From NCBI GenBank assembly GCA_039513195.1, contig JBCCRM010000005.1:62001-126000 (forward strand): a DNA stretch of 64,000 bases, read 5' to 3'. A program made the translations under genes and the position numbers. Of this stretch, positions 34,999-43,349 are shown one piece after another. Origin of the DNA: Thermohalobaculum sp039513195. Its GTDB lineage: Bacteria; Pseudomonadota; Alphaproteobacteria; Rhodobacterales; Rhodobacteraceae. The notes below the pieces were generated by a model. That model was not told where the DNA came from, did not search any database, and saw only the letters and a list, made by a program, of their open reading frames with translations. Each line of letters starts with the position of its first letter. Position 1 is the stretch's first letter.

Positions 34999-36078
34999 CT
35001 AGTCGCCCATCTCGGCACGAATTTGCTGGCGGAACACATCGATCGGTACAGCGCGGCCGTCGCGTTGAGCATGCCAATAGGTCCAGCCATTGCAGGAGGG
35101 CGCTCCTTCCAGCTCCGCCCCCACGCTGTGGATCGATCCGGTGATCCGATCTGCGACCAAAGTTCCGTCGGCGCGCACTTTCGCCGAATGGCGTCCGTTG
35201 GCCGAGGTCAGTACTTCGCCGGCTTCGAGCAGCTTGCGCTCGACCAATTGGCCGAACGGCACCCGGGGCGCGCTGCGCCGGGAAGCGGTCGTCGCGACGC
35301 TTTCGGCATCCAGCGGCTCTACCGCGGAGATACGGGCGCGGGCGATGGCGATGAAGCGGGGATCTCGGTCGATCCCGACATAGTGCCGCCCCAGCCGCTT
35401 TGCGACGGCGCCGGTCGTCCCGGTCCCGAAGAACGGGTCCAAGACCACGTCGCCGGGATTGCTGGTCCCGACCAGGATGCGGTGAAGCAGCGCCTCAGGC
35501 TTTTGGGTCGGATGGGCCTTGCCGCCATCTTCCGACTTGATCCGCTCCGGCCCGCAGCAGATCGGCATCAGCCAATCCGAGCGCATCTGCAGCCCCTCGT
35601 TCAACGCCTTGAGGGCGTCGTAGTTGAAGACCGGCCGGCTGTGTTGATCGCGCGCGGCCCAGATCAGCGTTTCATGGGCGTTGCAGAGCCTTTTGCCCCG
35701 AAAGTTCGGCATGGGATTTGTCTTGCGCCAGACCACGTCGTTGAGGATCCAAAAGCCGAGATCCTGCAGCATTGCGCCGACGCGGAAGATGTTGTGATAG
35801 GTCCCGATGACCCAAAGCGCGCCGTCGGGCTTTAGCAGGCGCCGCGCCTCCTCCAGCCAATCGCGGGTGAAGCGGTCATAGGCCCGAAAGCTCTCGAACT
35901 GGTCCCAGGCATCGTCGACCCCATCGACGCGGCTGTTGTTCGGCCGATGCAGATCGCCGGTCAGCTGCAAGTTGTAAGGCGGGTCGGCGAAGACGAGATC
36001 GACGCTGCCATCTTGCAGTTTGCGCATCATCTCCACACTGTCGCCCTGCAGCACGCAGTCCGTCGTCAGGGTCGGCAT
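34999..36078 (-). CDS. ccrM: Cell-cycle DNA adenine methyltransferase CcrM (GANTC)
   Basis: The 359-residue protein is a beta-class N6-adenine methyltransferase. The catalytic DPPYNLQL comes first, the AdoMet motif DPFFGTGTTGAVA comes later, and the CcrM-specific C-terminal domain (from about residue 265; PSCNGWTYWH) binds GANTC DNA. In alphaproteobacteria CcrM methylates GANTC late in the cell cycle and is usually essential. Length matches the 358-residue Caulobacter enzyme. The start is the second of two tandem ATGs (36078), with GGAGAGGG upstream. Two GANTC sites lie just upstream of the gene. Confidence 0.95.
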   Translation of the reverse strand: MPTLTTDCVLQGDSVEMMRKLQDGSVDLVFADPPYNLQLTGDLHRPNNSRVDGVDDAWDQFESFRAYDRFTRDWLEEARRLLKPDGALWVIGTYHNIFRVGAMLQDLGFWILNDVVWRKTNPMPNFRGKRLCNAHETLIWAARDQHSRPVFNYDALKALNEGLQMRSDWLMPICCGPERIKSEDGGKAHPTQKPEALLHRILVGTSNPGDVVLDPFFGTGTTGAVAKRLGRHYVGIDRDPRFIAIARARISAVEPLDAESVATTASRRSAPRVPFGQLVERKLLEAGEVLTSANGRHSAKVRADGTLVADRITGSIHSVGAELEGAPSCNGWTYWHAQRDGRAVPIDVFRQQIRAEMGD

Positions 36079-36092
36079 CATCCCTCTCCAAT

Positions 36093-36147
36093 GATTCGCC
36101 GTTACCTTCTCCGATTGAGAAAACTCCGTCAATAGACGTTTAGATTC
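36093..36147 (-). promoter_or_regulatory. GANTC sites in the ccrM leader/promoter region
   Basis: GATTC at 36093-36097 and GATTC at 36143-36147 lie 15 and 65 bp before the ccrM start, in an AT-rich 88-bp gap. In Caulobacter, methylation of GANTC sites in the ccrM leader shuts off transcription. The same arrangement here suggests autoregulation. No clear -35/-10 pair was identified. Confidence 0.55.
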
Positions 36148-36166
36148 ATTAGTTTGTACGATTTAT

Positions 36167-36766
36167 CTAAGATAATAAATTATGAATTGGTTTGAAGCTG
36201 CGGCGGTGGTGCGGACTAACCCCATAGCGTTCCAAGGCGTTGCGATGCGCGGCGGTCCCATAGCCTTTGTTCCGTTCCCATCCGTAATCGGGAAACGCGG
36301 CCGCGAGGGAGATCATCAGCCGGTCCCGCGTGACCTTGGCGAGGATCGATGCGGCGGCGATAGACGCTGCCAGCCGGTCGCCGCCGATCACCGCCCGTCC
36401 AGGAACGGGCAACGCTTTGGGCACCCGGTTTCCGTCGACCAGGCAGGCAACGGGCCGGATGCCGAGGGCGGCGACCGCCCTGCACATCGCAAGCTCGGTC
36501 GCTGCGAGGATGTTCAGGCGGTCGATCTCCTCAACCTCCGCAAGGCCGATGCCGGTTGCGACAGCCTCCGCTCGCACGGCGTCATAGAGTTTTTCTCGCA
36601 TCGCTGCGGAAAGCCGTTTCGAGTCATCCAGCCCCGGCGGAAAGCGGTCGGGCGGCAGGATCACCGCAGCCGCCATCACCGGCCCCGCCCAGGGCCCGCG
36701 GCCAGCCTCGTCGATACCCGCGACCGGTCCCGCGATTGCGGCCTCGCGCGTTAGATCGGGCGGCAT
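36167..36766 (-). CDS. rnhB: Ribonuclease HII
   Basis: The 199-residue enzyme removes ribonucleotides and RNA from RNA-DNA hybrids. The metal-binding motif GIDEAGRGPWAGPV and the further acidic residues in LDDSKRL and LVDGN are present, as is KVTRDRLM. It directly precedes ccrM on the same strand with an AT-rich gap holding the GANTC sites, a gene order I recall from related alphaproteobacteria. Its start lies 7 bp after the small OmpA-like gene, so that gene and rnhB may share a transcript. Confidence 0.95.
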   Translation of the reverse strand: MPPDLTREAAIAGPVAGIDEAGRGPWAGPVMAAAVILPPDRFPPGLDDSKRLSAAMREKLYDAVRAEAVATGIGLAEVEEIDRLNILAATELAMCRAVAALGIRPVACLVDGNRVPKALPVPGRAVIGGDRLAASIAAASILAKVTRDRLMISLAAAFPDYGWERNKGYGTAAHRNALERYGVSPHHRRSFKPIHNLLS

Positions 36767-36772
36767 CCGGCG

Positions 36773-37183
36773 TCAGTTGTGAGTGACCATGACCCGGCGG
36801 TCGTCGTCCTGGTCCTGGGGCAGCAGACCGAAAAAGGTGAAAGCCTTTTCCTGATCCGCGACTTCGATGACGTCGTTGGGGACGCCCTTCGCGATCAGAT
36901 ACTGCCGAACGCGCTGCGCCCGGTCCGCGGCGACCTTTTGGTTGGCTGCGTCAGAGCCCTGGGCGTCCACCTGCGCAAAGACGCAAATGCCGTCGCGGAA
37001 CTTCGCCGTCTCGGCGAAATCGTCTAAGCGCTGCTTTTGAGCAGCCGGTATCGCCGTGACGCCGACGCCATAGCCTTTGATGACCATGCGTCCCCTCTCC
37101 TCATATCCGCATGGGTTCGCGGCGGCGATCGCGGGGATCGAGGCGAGGGCCAGTACGAGGCAAGGCAGGCTTACGGGACGCAT
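36773..37183 (-). CDS. Small exported OmpA-like protein
   Basis: The 136-residue protein has a signal peptide (CLVLALASIPAIAAA) and a compact domain that follows the OmpA C-terminal pattern: AQVDAQGSD in place of the usual GHTD, an arginine-rich helix (AADRAQRVRQYLIAKGV) and DDRRVMV at the end. The peptidoglycan-binding aspartate and arginine are at least partly kept. It may be a periplasmic wall-binding protein, but similarity to characterised members is weak. It lies 7 bp upstream of rnhB. Confidence 0.7.
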   Translation of the reverse strand: MRPVSLPCLVLALASIPAIAAANPCGYEERGRMVIKGYGVGVTAIPAAQKQRLDDFAETAKFRDGICVFAQVDAQGSDAANQKVAADRAQRVRQYLIAKGVPNDVIEVADQEKAFTFFGLLPQDQDDDRRVMVTHN

Positions 37184-37267
37184 CGGCGGTTCCTCCGGGA
37201 CGGTTATTCGGCAGGGTCAGCGTACTGCAGGTCACGCGCTGGGGGAACCGTCGCCGCATCGGCCGGG

Positions 37268-38356
37268 TTACAGCCGGAGGGAGAGCTGATCTCCTGACCG
37301 CGGCGGTAGGCGGAAGAGATCGGTGCGTAGCCCCTCTCCCCTCCGATCCCCGAGGCCGAGCCGTTTGCGGGCCATCTCGAAGCGGCGCGAGAGGAGATCC
37401 GCGTAGACGCCCTCGCCCCGAAGGCGCCGACCCCAGGCATGGTCGTAATCCTTGCCGCCATGCATTTCACGCACCTTGGACATGACCCGTTTGAAGCGGT
37501 CTGGATAGCAGCGCTCCAGCCATTCGCGAAACAGCTCCGACACTTCGAGGGGCAAGCGCAGCGTCGTGTAGGAGGCCGTGGTCGCTCCTGCCTCCGCCCC
37601 TGCCTCTAACAGCAGTTCCATTTCGTGGCAGGTCAAACCCGGAACCACCGGGGCGATGTTGACCCCCACCGGCACGCCGGCTCTTACGAGCTGGCGGATC
37701 GCTGCGATGCGCCGCCCGGGCGCAGCCGCCCGGGGTTCCATTGCGCGGGATAGCCGCGGGTCGAGCGTCGTCAGCGAGAGCGTCACCTGCGCCAGGCCGG
37801 CCCGCCCCATCCGGCCGAGGAGATCGGTGTCCCGCGTGACGATGGCGCCCTTGGTGGTGACCATTACCGGGTGCCGGTGCTCCCACAGAACCTCCAGCAC
37901 CTGGCGCATAATCTGCCAGTCCCGCTCCACCGGCTGATAAGGGTCGGTGTTGGTCCCGATAGCGATTGGCGCGGCCTGATAGCCCCTGCGCCGCAGCGTC
38001 GCGGCCAGCAACTCCGCGGCGCGGGGTTTGGCGACAAGCCGCGTTTCGAAGTCGAGGCCCGGCGACAGGCCGAGCTGCGCATGGCTCGGCCGCGCGAAGC
38101 AATAGCTGCAGCCATGCTCACAGCCGCGATAGGGGTTGATCGACCGGTCGAAGGGCACATCCGGCGATTGGTTGCGGGTGAGGATGGTGCGCGACGCATC
38201 CGCCATCACCTCGGTCTTGATCGGCGGCGGATCCTCCGCGGTCCAGTCGTCTTGAACCCGCTCTGTCGCTAGGCGCTCGTAGCGGCCCGCTGGGTTGATG
38301 GCGGCGCCACGGCCACGGCGCTGGCTGTCCGGCAGGCGGTGGTCGAAAAGGCTCAC
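37268..38356 (-). CDS. PA0069-family radical SAM protein
   Basis: The 362-residue protein has the radical SAM cluster motif CEHGCSYCFAR (Cys-x3-Cys-x2-Cys) after a conserved DVPFDRSINPYRG segment. It also has the downstream GTNTDPYQPVE signature of the PA0069 family (spore photoproduct lyase-like radical SAM proteins of unknown function). It should cleave AdoMet to start a radical reaction; the substrate is unknown. The GTG start at 38356 has an excellent AAGGGAGGG site; a longer frame upstream is not supported. Confidence 0.85.
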   Translation of the reverse strand: MSLFDHRLPDSQRRGRGAAINPAGRYERLATERVQDDWTAEDPPPIKTEVMADASRTILTRNQSPDVPFDRSINPYRGCEHGCSYCFARPSHAQLGLSPGLDFETRLVAKPRAAELLAATLRRRGYQAAPIAIGTNTDPYQPVERDWQIMRQVLEVLWEHRHPVMVTTKGAIVTRDTDLLGRMGRAGLAQVTLSLTTLDPRLSRAMEPRAAAPGRRIAAIRQLVRAGVPVGVNIAPVVPGLTCHEMELLLEAGAEAGATTASYTTLRLPLEVSELFREWLERCYPDRFKRVMSKVREMHGGKDYDHAWGRRLRGEGVYADLLSRRFEMARKRLGLGDRRGEGLRTDLFRLPPRSGDQLSLRL

Positions 38357-38549
38357 GGCACCCTCCCTTCGACAGATTAGAACATTATAAGAACAATGTC
38401 CCGATGCTGCAAGCTCCGGTGAATGTTGGAGCGAGCCCGAGGCCCGGTGACCGCCCTCAACCGCCGCACGATCATGCAAAAGGCTGCTTCAACCGGCGAT
38501 TTGCCAAAAATCGCCCCATCGCGACCAAAATTGTGGAGTGCATGGAGGA

Positions 38550-38626
38550 TGGCGGTCCCGGCGGGATTCGAACCTGCGACCTACCGCTTAGGAGGCGGTT
38601 GCTCTATCCGGCTGAGCTACGGGACC
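38550..38626 (-). tRNA. tRNA-Arg (anticodon CCU)
   Basis: The minus strand folds as a cloverleaf. The acceptor is GGTCCCG/CGGGACC, the D arm GCTC/GAGC, and the anticodon stem ACCGC/GCGGT. The loop CTCCTAA gives anticodon CCT, and the T arm is GCAGG-TTCGAAT-CCCGC. CCA is encoded at the 3' end (38550-38552). It reads the rare AGG codon. Confidence 0.95.
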
Positions 38627-38690
38627 GGCACGGACTGCATAGGAGAAGGGCCGGCGGCGGTCAATCGACTGGGCTGGCGGGAGAGTGGCG

Positions 38691-40205
38691 ATGGGCCATC
38701 GCATTGGAAGCTTGACGGGCCGCATGGTGGCCGCGGTTGCCGTGCTGGGGCTCGCCGCCTGTCAAACCGCGCAAACGGCCGGGTCCGAGGGGGCGGTGCA
38801 AACGGCTGCCTACCGTTCCGCCGAGGATCAGCGGATCGGCGACAAGGCCCACGCCAAGATCCTGGGGCAGTTCGGCGGCGCCTACCGCAACCCGGGGCTT
38901 CAAGCCTATATCGGAGAGATCGGTGCGCGGATCTCGGCGGTGTCGGAACAGCCCAGCGAGAAATGGACCTTCACGATCCTCGACACGCCGCGGGTAAACG
39001 CCTTCGCCCTGCCCGGCGGCTATGTCTATGTGACCCGCGGCCTCTTGGCGCTGGCGAATGACGAAGCTCAGCTGGCCGGCGTCATCGGGCACGAGATCGC
39101 CCATGTTACCGCTGGCCACGCCACGATCCGACGCGACCGCCAAAGCATGGCGCAGATCGGCCTGACGGTTGGGCAAATCGGGCTGGCGGCGGCGGGGCTG
39201 CATCCCGGGATCTCGGCCGGTGCGATGCAGGCCGGGCAACTTGCAACCAGTGGGGCGCTGGCCCGGTATTCGCGCTCGGACGAGCTGGAGGCCGACAGCC
39301 TCGGCGTGCGCTATCTCGCGCAAGCGGGCTATGACCCCTATGCGCAGGCGGAGTTCCTGGACTCGATGACGTGGAGTTCTGCGTTGCGGGCGCAAGTTGC
39401 GGGCAAGCGGTACAATCCGAACCGCGTCGAGTTCTTCAGCTCTCATCCGGCAACCGCCGACCGCACACGCGAGGCGATTTTGGCGGCGGAGCAGCAGGGC
39501 GCCATTGTACGCGTCGGCGCCGACCGTGCGCGCGAGCGGTATCTGAAGCAGATCAATGGCATCGCCTATGGCGACTCCGAAGCGCATGGCTTCGTCCGCG
39601 GCCGCCGTTTCAGCCACCCGCTTCTGCGCTTCACCTACCTGGCGCCGCGGGGGTTCGAGATTTCCAACGCATCCCGCGCCGTGCGCGCGCAGGGACCGAA
39701 GGGCGCGCGCTTTATCCTCGACGGCGCCCGCAGCAAAGCGGCGAGCCTTTCCGACTATATCCGCAAGACCTGGGTGCCGGGCCTTGCCAAGAGCACGGAG
39801 GTGGCCGCGGTTGGGACGATCAGGACGCGGCAGATCAACGGGCTGGAGGCAGCCGAGGTCGTGGTCGAGGTCAAGGTCAACAATCGCCCGTTCGAGGCAC
39901 TTTTGGTGGCTGTCCGCCTTGACGGAGCGCTCTACCGGCTGACCGGCCTTGTCCCCGGTGGATCTGGGCTGATGCCCGCAGTGCGCGAGGCGGCGGAGAG
40001 TTTCCGGAAACTGAGCATCGAAGAGGCCAAGTCGCTCAAGCCAAAGCGTGTGGTGGTGACCGAAGTTCGGGAGGGCGACAGCATCGAGGCACTTGCCGCG
40101 AAGATGCGGGTGGCCGATGCGCCGCGCGAGCAGTTCGAGGTGCTGAACGGCCTCAAGGAGGGGGACCTTTTGGTGCCCGGGCAGAAGGTAAAGTTGATCC
40201 GATGA
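38691..40205 (+). CDS. M48-family zinc metalloprotease, lipoprotein (BepA-like)
   Basis: The 504-residue protein starts with a lipoprotein signal (lipobox LAAC, Cys24). The M48 catalytic domain has the zinc motif HEIAH at residues 134-138 and a downstream third-ligand glutamate in SRSDELEADSLG. The C-terminal half includes a conserved domain and a final LysM-like segment (VREGDSIEALAAKM to VPGQKVKLI) that may bind peptidoglycan. BepA/LoiP-type proteases police outer-membrane protein assembly. The ATG at 38691 follows GGGAG. It overlaps the next gene by four bases. Confidence 0.9.
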   Translation: MGHRIGSLTGRMVAAVAVLGLAACQTAQTAGSEGAVQTAAYRSAEDQRIGDKAHAKILGQFGGAYRNPGLQAYIGEIGARISAVSEQPSEKWTFTILDTPRVNAFALPGGYVYVTRGLLALANDEAQLAGVIGHEIAHVTAGHATIRRDRQSMAQIGLTVGQIGLAAAGLHPGISAGAMQAGQLATSGALARYSRSDELEADSLGVRYLAQAGYDPYAQAEFLDSMTWSSALRAQVAGKRYNPNRVEFFSSHPATADRTREAILAAEQQGAIVRVGADRARERYLKQINGIAYGDSEAHGFVRGRRFSHPLLRFTYLAPRGFEISNASRAVRAQGPKGARFILDGARSKAASLSDYIRKTWVPGLAKSTEVAAVGTIRTRQINGLEAAEVVVEVKVNNRPFEALLVAVRLDGALYRLTGLVPGGSGLMPAVREAAESFRKLSIEEAKSLKPKRVVVTEVREGDSIEALAAKMRVADAPREQFEVLNGLKEGDLLVPGQKVKLIR

Positions 40206-40843
40206 TTTCCCGTCGTTTTGTGATCTTTGGTGGTGCTGTCGCGGTTGTCGGCGGCTGTTCGCAGAGCGAGCGGCGCAGGACGACAACAACGGCATCGGCT
40301 CGCATGCAAGGTATCGCTGCAAGGCTGCGCCCCGAGACTCCGTGGCGCGTGAAGATGATCGATGGCGCCGACCCGGTCGCCGAGGTTACCGGCGAGGGAG
40401 TGCTCGTCGTCACCAAGGGTCTTGCTTTGGCCGCACAGGACGAGGCTGCTGTCGCCGGTGCGCTGGCATATGCCATCGTGCTGGACGCAGTTGCGCGGGG
40501 CGGTCCGATCTCCAGCGATCTGGTCGGCATCGTCAGCAAGGCGCTGGCGCTACCAGGGCTCGACGAAGATATGGTCCGCCGGTTGGACGGATTGCCCGGC
40601 GGCGAAAGCGGCGATCCACTGCGCACGGCAATGTCTGTCGCCGCGAATGCGGGCTATGATCCCGCCGGGTGGTTGGACTTCGAGGCTGATCGCCCGCTGC
40701 GCCCCGGGGAAAGCGAAGTGTCGCGAACCGAACGAGTGGCACGCCTAGGAGAACTGGCATCAAGCGTTCAGCGTGAGTTCCCCGGTGCGACCCTCCGCAA
40801 CCGGAGGGTCTGGCAGGTCGCAAAGCGCGGTTTGGTCGGCTGA
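40202..40843 (+). CDS. Degenerate M48 peptidase paralogue, putative lipoprotein
   Basis: The 213-residue protein has a lipoprotein-type N terminus (VVGGC, Cys19). Its segment GEGVLVVTKGLALAAQDEA aligns with the upstream protease's GGYVYVTRGLLALANDEA. The following zinc motif HEIAH reads YAIVL (residues 90-94), so both histidines and the catalytic glutamate are gone. NAGYDPAGWLDF also matches the protease's QAGYDPYAQAEF. I read it as an inactive paralogue that may regulate or scaffold the active enzyme. The ATGA overlap means coupled translation. A 9-bp hairpin (40789-40810) lies in its last codons. Confidence 0.75.
   Translation: MISRRFVIFGGAVAVVGGCSQSERRRTTTTASARMQGIAARLRPETPWRVKMIDGADPVAEVTGEGVLVVTKGLALAAQDEAAVAGALAYAIVLDAVARGGPISSDLVGIVSKALALPGLDEDMVRRLDGLPGGESGDPLRTAMSVAANAGYDPAGWLDFEADRPLRPGESEVSRTERVARLGELASSVQREFPGATLRNRRVWQVAKRGLVG
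40789..40810. other. Strong hairpin at the convergent end of two genes
   Basis: GACCCTCCG-CAAC-CGGAGGGTC is a perfect 9-bp stem with a 4-base loop. It lies in the final codons of the degenerate M48 gene and about 40 bp past the rpoH stop on the other strand. No T-run follows on either side. It may slow or end transcription from either direction. Confidence 0.4.
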
Positions 40844-40847
40844 CGCC

Positions 40848-41726
40848 TTAGAGGGTAGCGACCAGATCGGTCACTGCATTGCCGTGGGACGCTTCCAGGC
40901 GATTGCGCATTTTCCGCAGTGCCTGAGCCTCGAGCTGGCGGACACGCTCCTTCGACAGCCCCAACTTGTTGCCCAGGCTTTCGAGCGTTTCCGGCGTCTC
41001 AGCCAGTTTCCGCGCGGCGATAATCAGCTTTTCCCGGTCGGTCAGTGCGTCGAAGGCGTCCGTCAACCATCCGCGAGCCCGGTCAAGATCGGAATTGCGC
41101 GAAACGGTCTCTTCCGCCTGTTCGCTGTCATCTTCGAGGGTCTCTACCCACTCCCGCCCTTCTTCGCCGGCCTGTTGCGCGTTCAACGAAAAGTCCGACC
41201 CGGCGAGCCGTGCTTCCATCATCTCGACATCGCGAAGGGGGACGCCCAGTTCAGAAGCAATCTCCTGCTGGATCTCAACGCCAGTCATGTCATTGCCGAG
41301 CTCGTTCTCGAGCTTGGCACGCACCCGGCGCATGTTGAAAAACAGGGCTTTCTGCGACGAAGTCGATCCGGTACGGACCAGTGACCAGTTGCGCATCACA
41401 TAGTCTTGGATTGAAGCTTTGATCCACCAAACAGCATAGGTCGAGAAACGAACGCCACGGTCTGGGTCAAACTTCGAGGCGGCCTTCATCAGACCGACGC
41501 CAGCCTCTTGGATCAGGTCGTTCATGGGCGCGCCATACCGTCGGTACTTCGCAGCCATCGAAATTGCGAGACGAAGATATGCCATCACCAGCCGGTGCAG
41601 GGCCTGTTCGTCATGGTCCTCGCGCCAGCGCCGCGCCAGGTCGAGTTCAGTGTCCGTGTCAAGTAATTCGGCGGCCATGGCGAGGCGCGCAACGTCGCCG
41701 CTCGATCCCGTGAATGTAGCAGACAT
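40848..41726 (-). CDS. rpoH: RNA polymerase heat-shock sigma factor RpoH
   Basis: The 292-residue sigma factor has regions 2 and 4 of the sigma-32 family. The RpoH box is seen as SQKALFFNMRRVRAKL, region 2 has DLIQEAGVGLMKAASKFDP and FSTYAVWWIKASIQDYV, and region 4.2 has LGLSKERVRQLEAQALRKMRN. It directs polymerase to heat-shock and, in Rhodobacterales, singlet-oxygen stress genes; these bacteria often have two copies. The start at 41726 gives MSATFTGSSG; an upstream ATG adds 43 residues unlike the family. The photolyase-like and peroxiredoxin genes lie upstream on the same strand. Confidence 0.93.
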   Translation of the reverse strand: MSATFTGSSGDVARLAMAAELLDTDTELDLARRWREDHDEQALHRLVMAYLRLAISMAAKYRRYGAPMNDLIQEAGVGLMKAASKFDPDRGVRFSTYAVWWIKASIQDYVMRNWSLVRTGSTSSQKALFFNMRRVRAKLENELGNDMTGVEIQQEIASELGVPLRDVEMMEARLAGSDFSLNAQQAGEEGREWVETLEDDSEQAEETVSRNSDLDRARGWLTDAFDALTDREKLIIAARKLAETPETLESLGNKLGLSKERVRQLEAQALRKMRNRLEASHGNAVTDLVATL

Positions 41727-41885
41727 GATCGCCTTTTCCTCTCTCGGCTCGGCAAAAATCGCCGTGGCATCCCCTGTGTTTGCGCTGGGTACGCCGGCGC
41801 GGTGCACGTGGATCACGTCTGACAGGAAGTTTTTTGTTAACGTTCGGAACCTCACCGACTGGCCTTGAACCGCCTGAGGGGCGGA

Positions 41886-43130
41886 TCAGAGCAGCCCGTG
41901 CTCTCGGAGGAGTTCGGGGATTGCCTTCCGCACCTTGAAAAATCCGGCTGTTGCGTGAGGGAAAACGGCGCTGTCCCAAGGCCGCTGCATCTCTTCGACG
42001 ATGACCCCGGCCCGCGCGAGCTCTGGCCTCGCTTGGTGAAGCCAATCGCACACCCATCCCACCGGAAAGAACGCGGTGGCGATCCGGGTTGCGCCGCTGT
42101 CCTTTGCCCAAGCAACCAGGGCGGCCGGGTCAGGGTGATCCAAACGCGCCGGCGTCGGTAGGCCCGCCTCCTCGGCTCGCGTCGCGGCGTCGGCCAAGGC
42201 GTCCGCGTCGAATTTAGCCACTGCCTCGGACACCGGCTCGGGCGAGCGGCGGGTCGTCAAGCGCAGGGTCGCCACCGCAACCGCACGGTCGAGGGGCAAG
42301 CCGAGGCTCTGCGGCGCCAAATCCTCCTCGGTTATCAGGAGTGCCGTCGGCTCCGCGAAATCTGGCGCTGCGGGCTGACGTAGGGAGCCACGCGGCGGCA
42401 GGCCGCCATCCGACAGCGGTTCCGGATCGCCGGCCAGCGGACCCGGTGAGAACCGCCCGTCCGTGTATTTGCCGATATTGGACGCCCGCGCCGAGTAGTT
42501 TTTGCCGACCGTGTGCAGCCCCGCGACCCAGCGCCAGCCGAGGGTGTTCGAGGCCGCATCGCCATCCAGCAGATGGCGCAGGAAGAAATCCGCGCCAAGC
42601 CGCCAGGGAAGGCCGAGCGTGAAGATCCAGATGGAGGCGAACCACATTCGGGCGTGGTTGTGCAGATAGCCGGTCTCGACCAATTCGACCGCCCATGCAT
42701 CCAGGCAGTCGATGCCCGTGCGGCCTTCCTCCGCCTCCCGGAGGCGCCGAGCCGTGGTGCTGTCGAGCGCCCTGCGGTCCGAAACAACCCCTTCGCGATA
42801 GGCGCTCCAGACCGTCGGCCGCCATTCCAGCCAGCCCTTGAAATAGCCGCGCCAGAACACCTCCGACACGAATTTCTCCGCAGAACCAATGCTGTGCCGG
42901 GCGAGGGTGGCGGTGAGGACCTCCTCCTCCGTTACCAGGCGGCGGCGGAGATAGGGGGAGAGGACCGAGACATTGCCTCGGTCCTCTGGCCCGCGGTCGT
43001 AGTTTCGCTGCGAGGCGTAGTGTCGACCCATCCGGGGCTGAAAGGCTGCGATGCGCCGCAGCCCCTCGGCCCGAGTTGCGGGCCAATCTGCTTGCAGGCG
43101 GTCTTCCGGGACAGTCAGCGGCAGTTCCAT
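41886..43130 (-). CDS. Photolyase/cryptochrome-like FAD-binding protein with inverted domain order
   Basis: In this 414-residue protein residues 35-240 match the helical FAD-binding domain of photolyases: RNYDRGPEDRGNVSVLSPYL, RTGIDCLDAWAVELVETGYL, HNHARMWFASIW, DGDAASNTLGWRWVAG. A normal photolyase has an alpha/beta antenna domain before this; here nothing precedes it. Instead residues 260-414 hold an alpha/beta-like segment (GATRIATAFFPVGWVCDW, then FFKVRKAIPELL) that resembles the antenna domain. It may repair DNA or sense light. GAGGAGG precedes the ATG. It lies upstream of rpoH and downstream of a peroxiredoxin, as in a photo-oxidative stress set. Confidence 0.8.
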   Translation of the reverse strand: MELPLTVPEDRLQADWPATRAEGLRRIAAFQPRMGRHYASQRNYDRGPEDRGNVSVLSPYLRRRLVTEEEVLTATLARHSIGSAEKFVSEVFWRGYFKGWLEWRPTVWSAYREGVVSDRRALDSTTARRLREAEEGRTGIDCLDAWAVELVETGYLHNHARMWFASIWIFTLGLPWRLGADFFLRHLLDGDAASNTLGWRWVAGLHTVGKNYSARASNIGKYTDGRFSPGPLAGDPEPLSDGGLPPRGSLRQPAAPDFAEPTALLITEEDLAPQSLGLPLDRAVAVATLRLTTRRSPEPVSEAVAKFDADALADAATRAEEAGLPTPARLDHPDPAALVAWAKDSGATRIATAFFPVGWVCDWLHQARPELARAGVIVEEMQRPWDSAVFPHATAGFFKVRKAIPELLREHGLL

Positions 43131-43349
43131 GGGCCGGTCCTCCTCGCCGGCGGCAGCTAGTGCCGGTCCGCTGGGCCACCAAACCGCGGGCCGGAAAGCT
43201 GTCAGAAGCCGCCGGGGGTTTGGTCAGCCCAAATCACCACCGCTGGGTTTACGAAGCGGCGCCCGCCCGTCAGCGCGGGTCGTTCGCTGCCGGGGCTGAC
43301 GCCCGGGTGGGAGAGAAGTTAGAGGTCTTTGGAGCAAACCGGCCGGCGA

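Noticed and set aside
38550..38626. tRNA-Arg as an integration (attachment) site
   Set aside because: No integrase gene or duplicated tRNA end is visible on either side.
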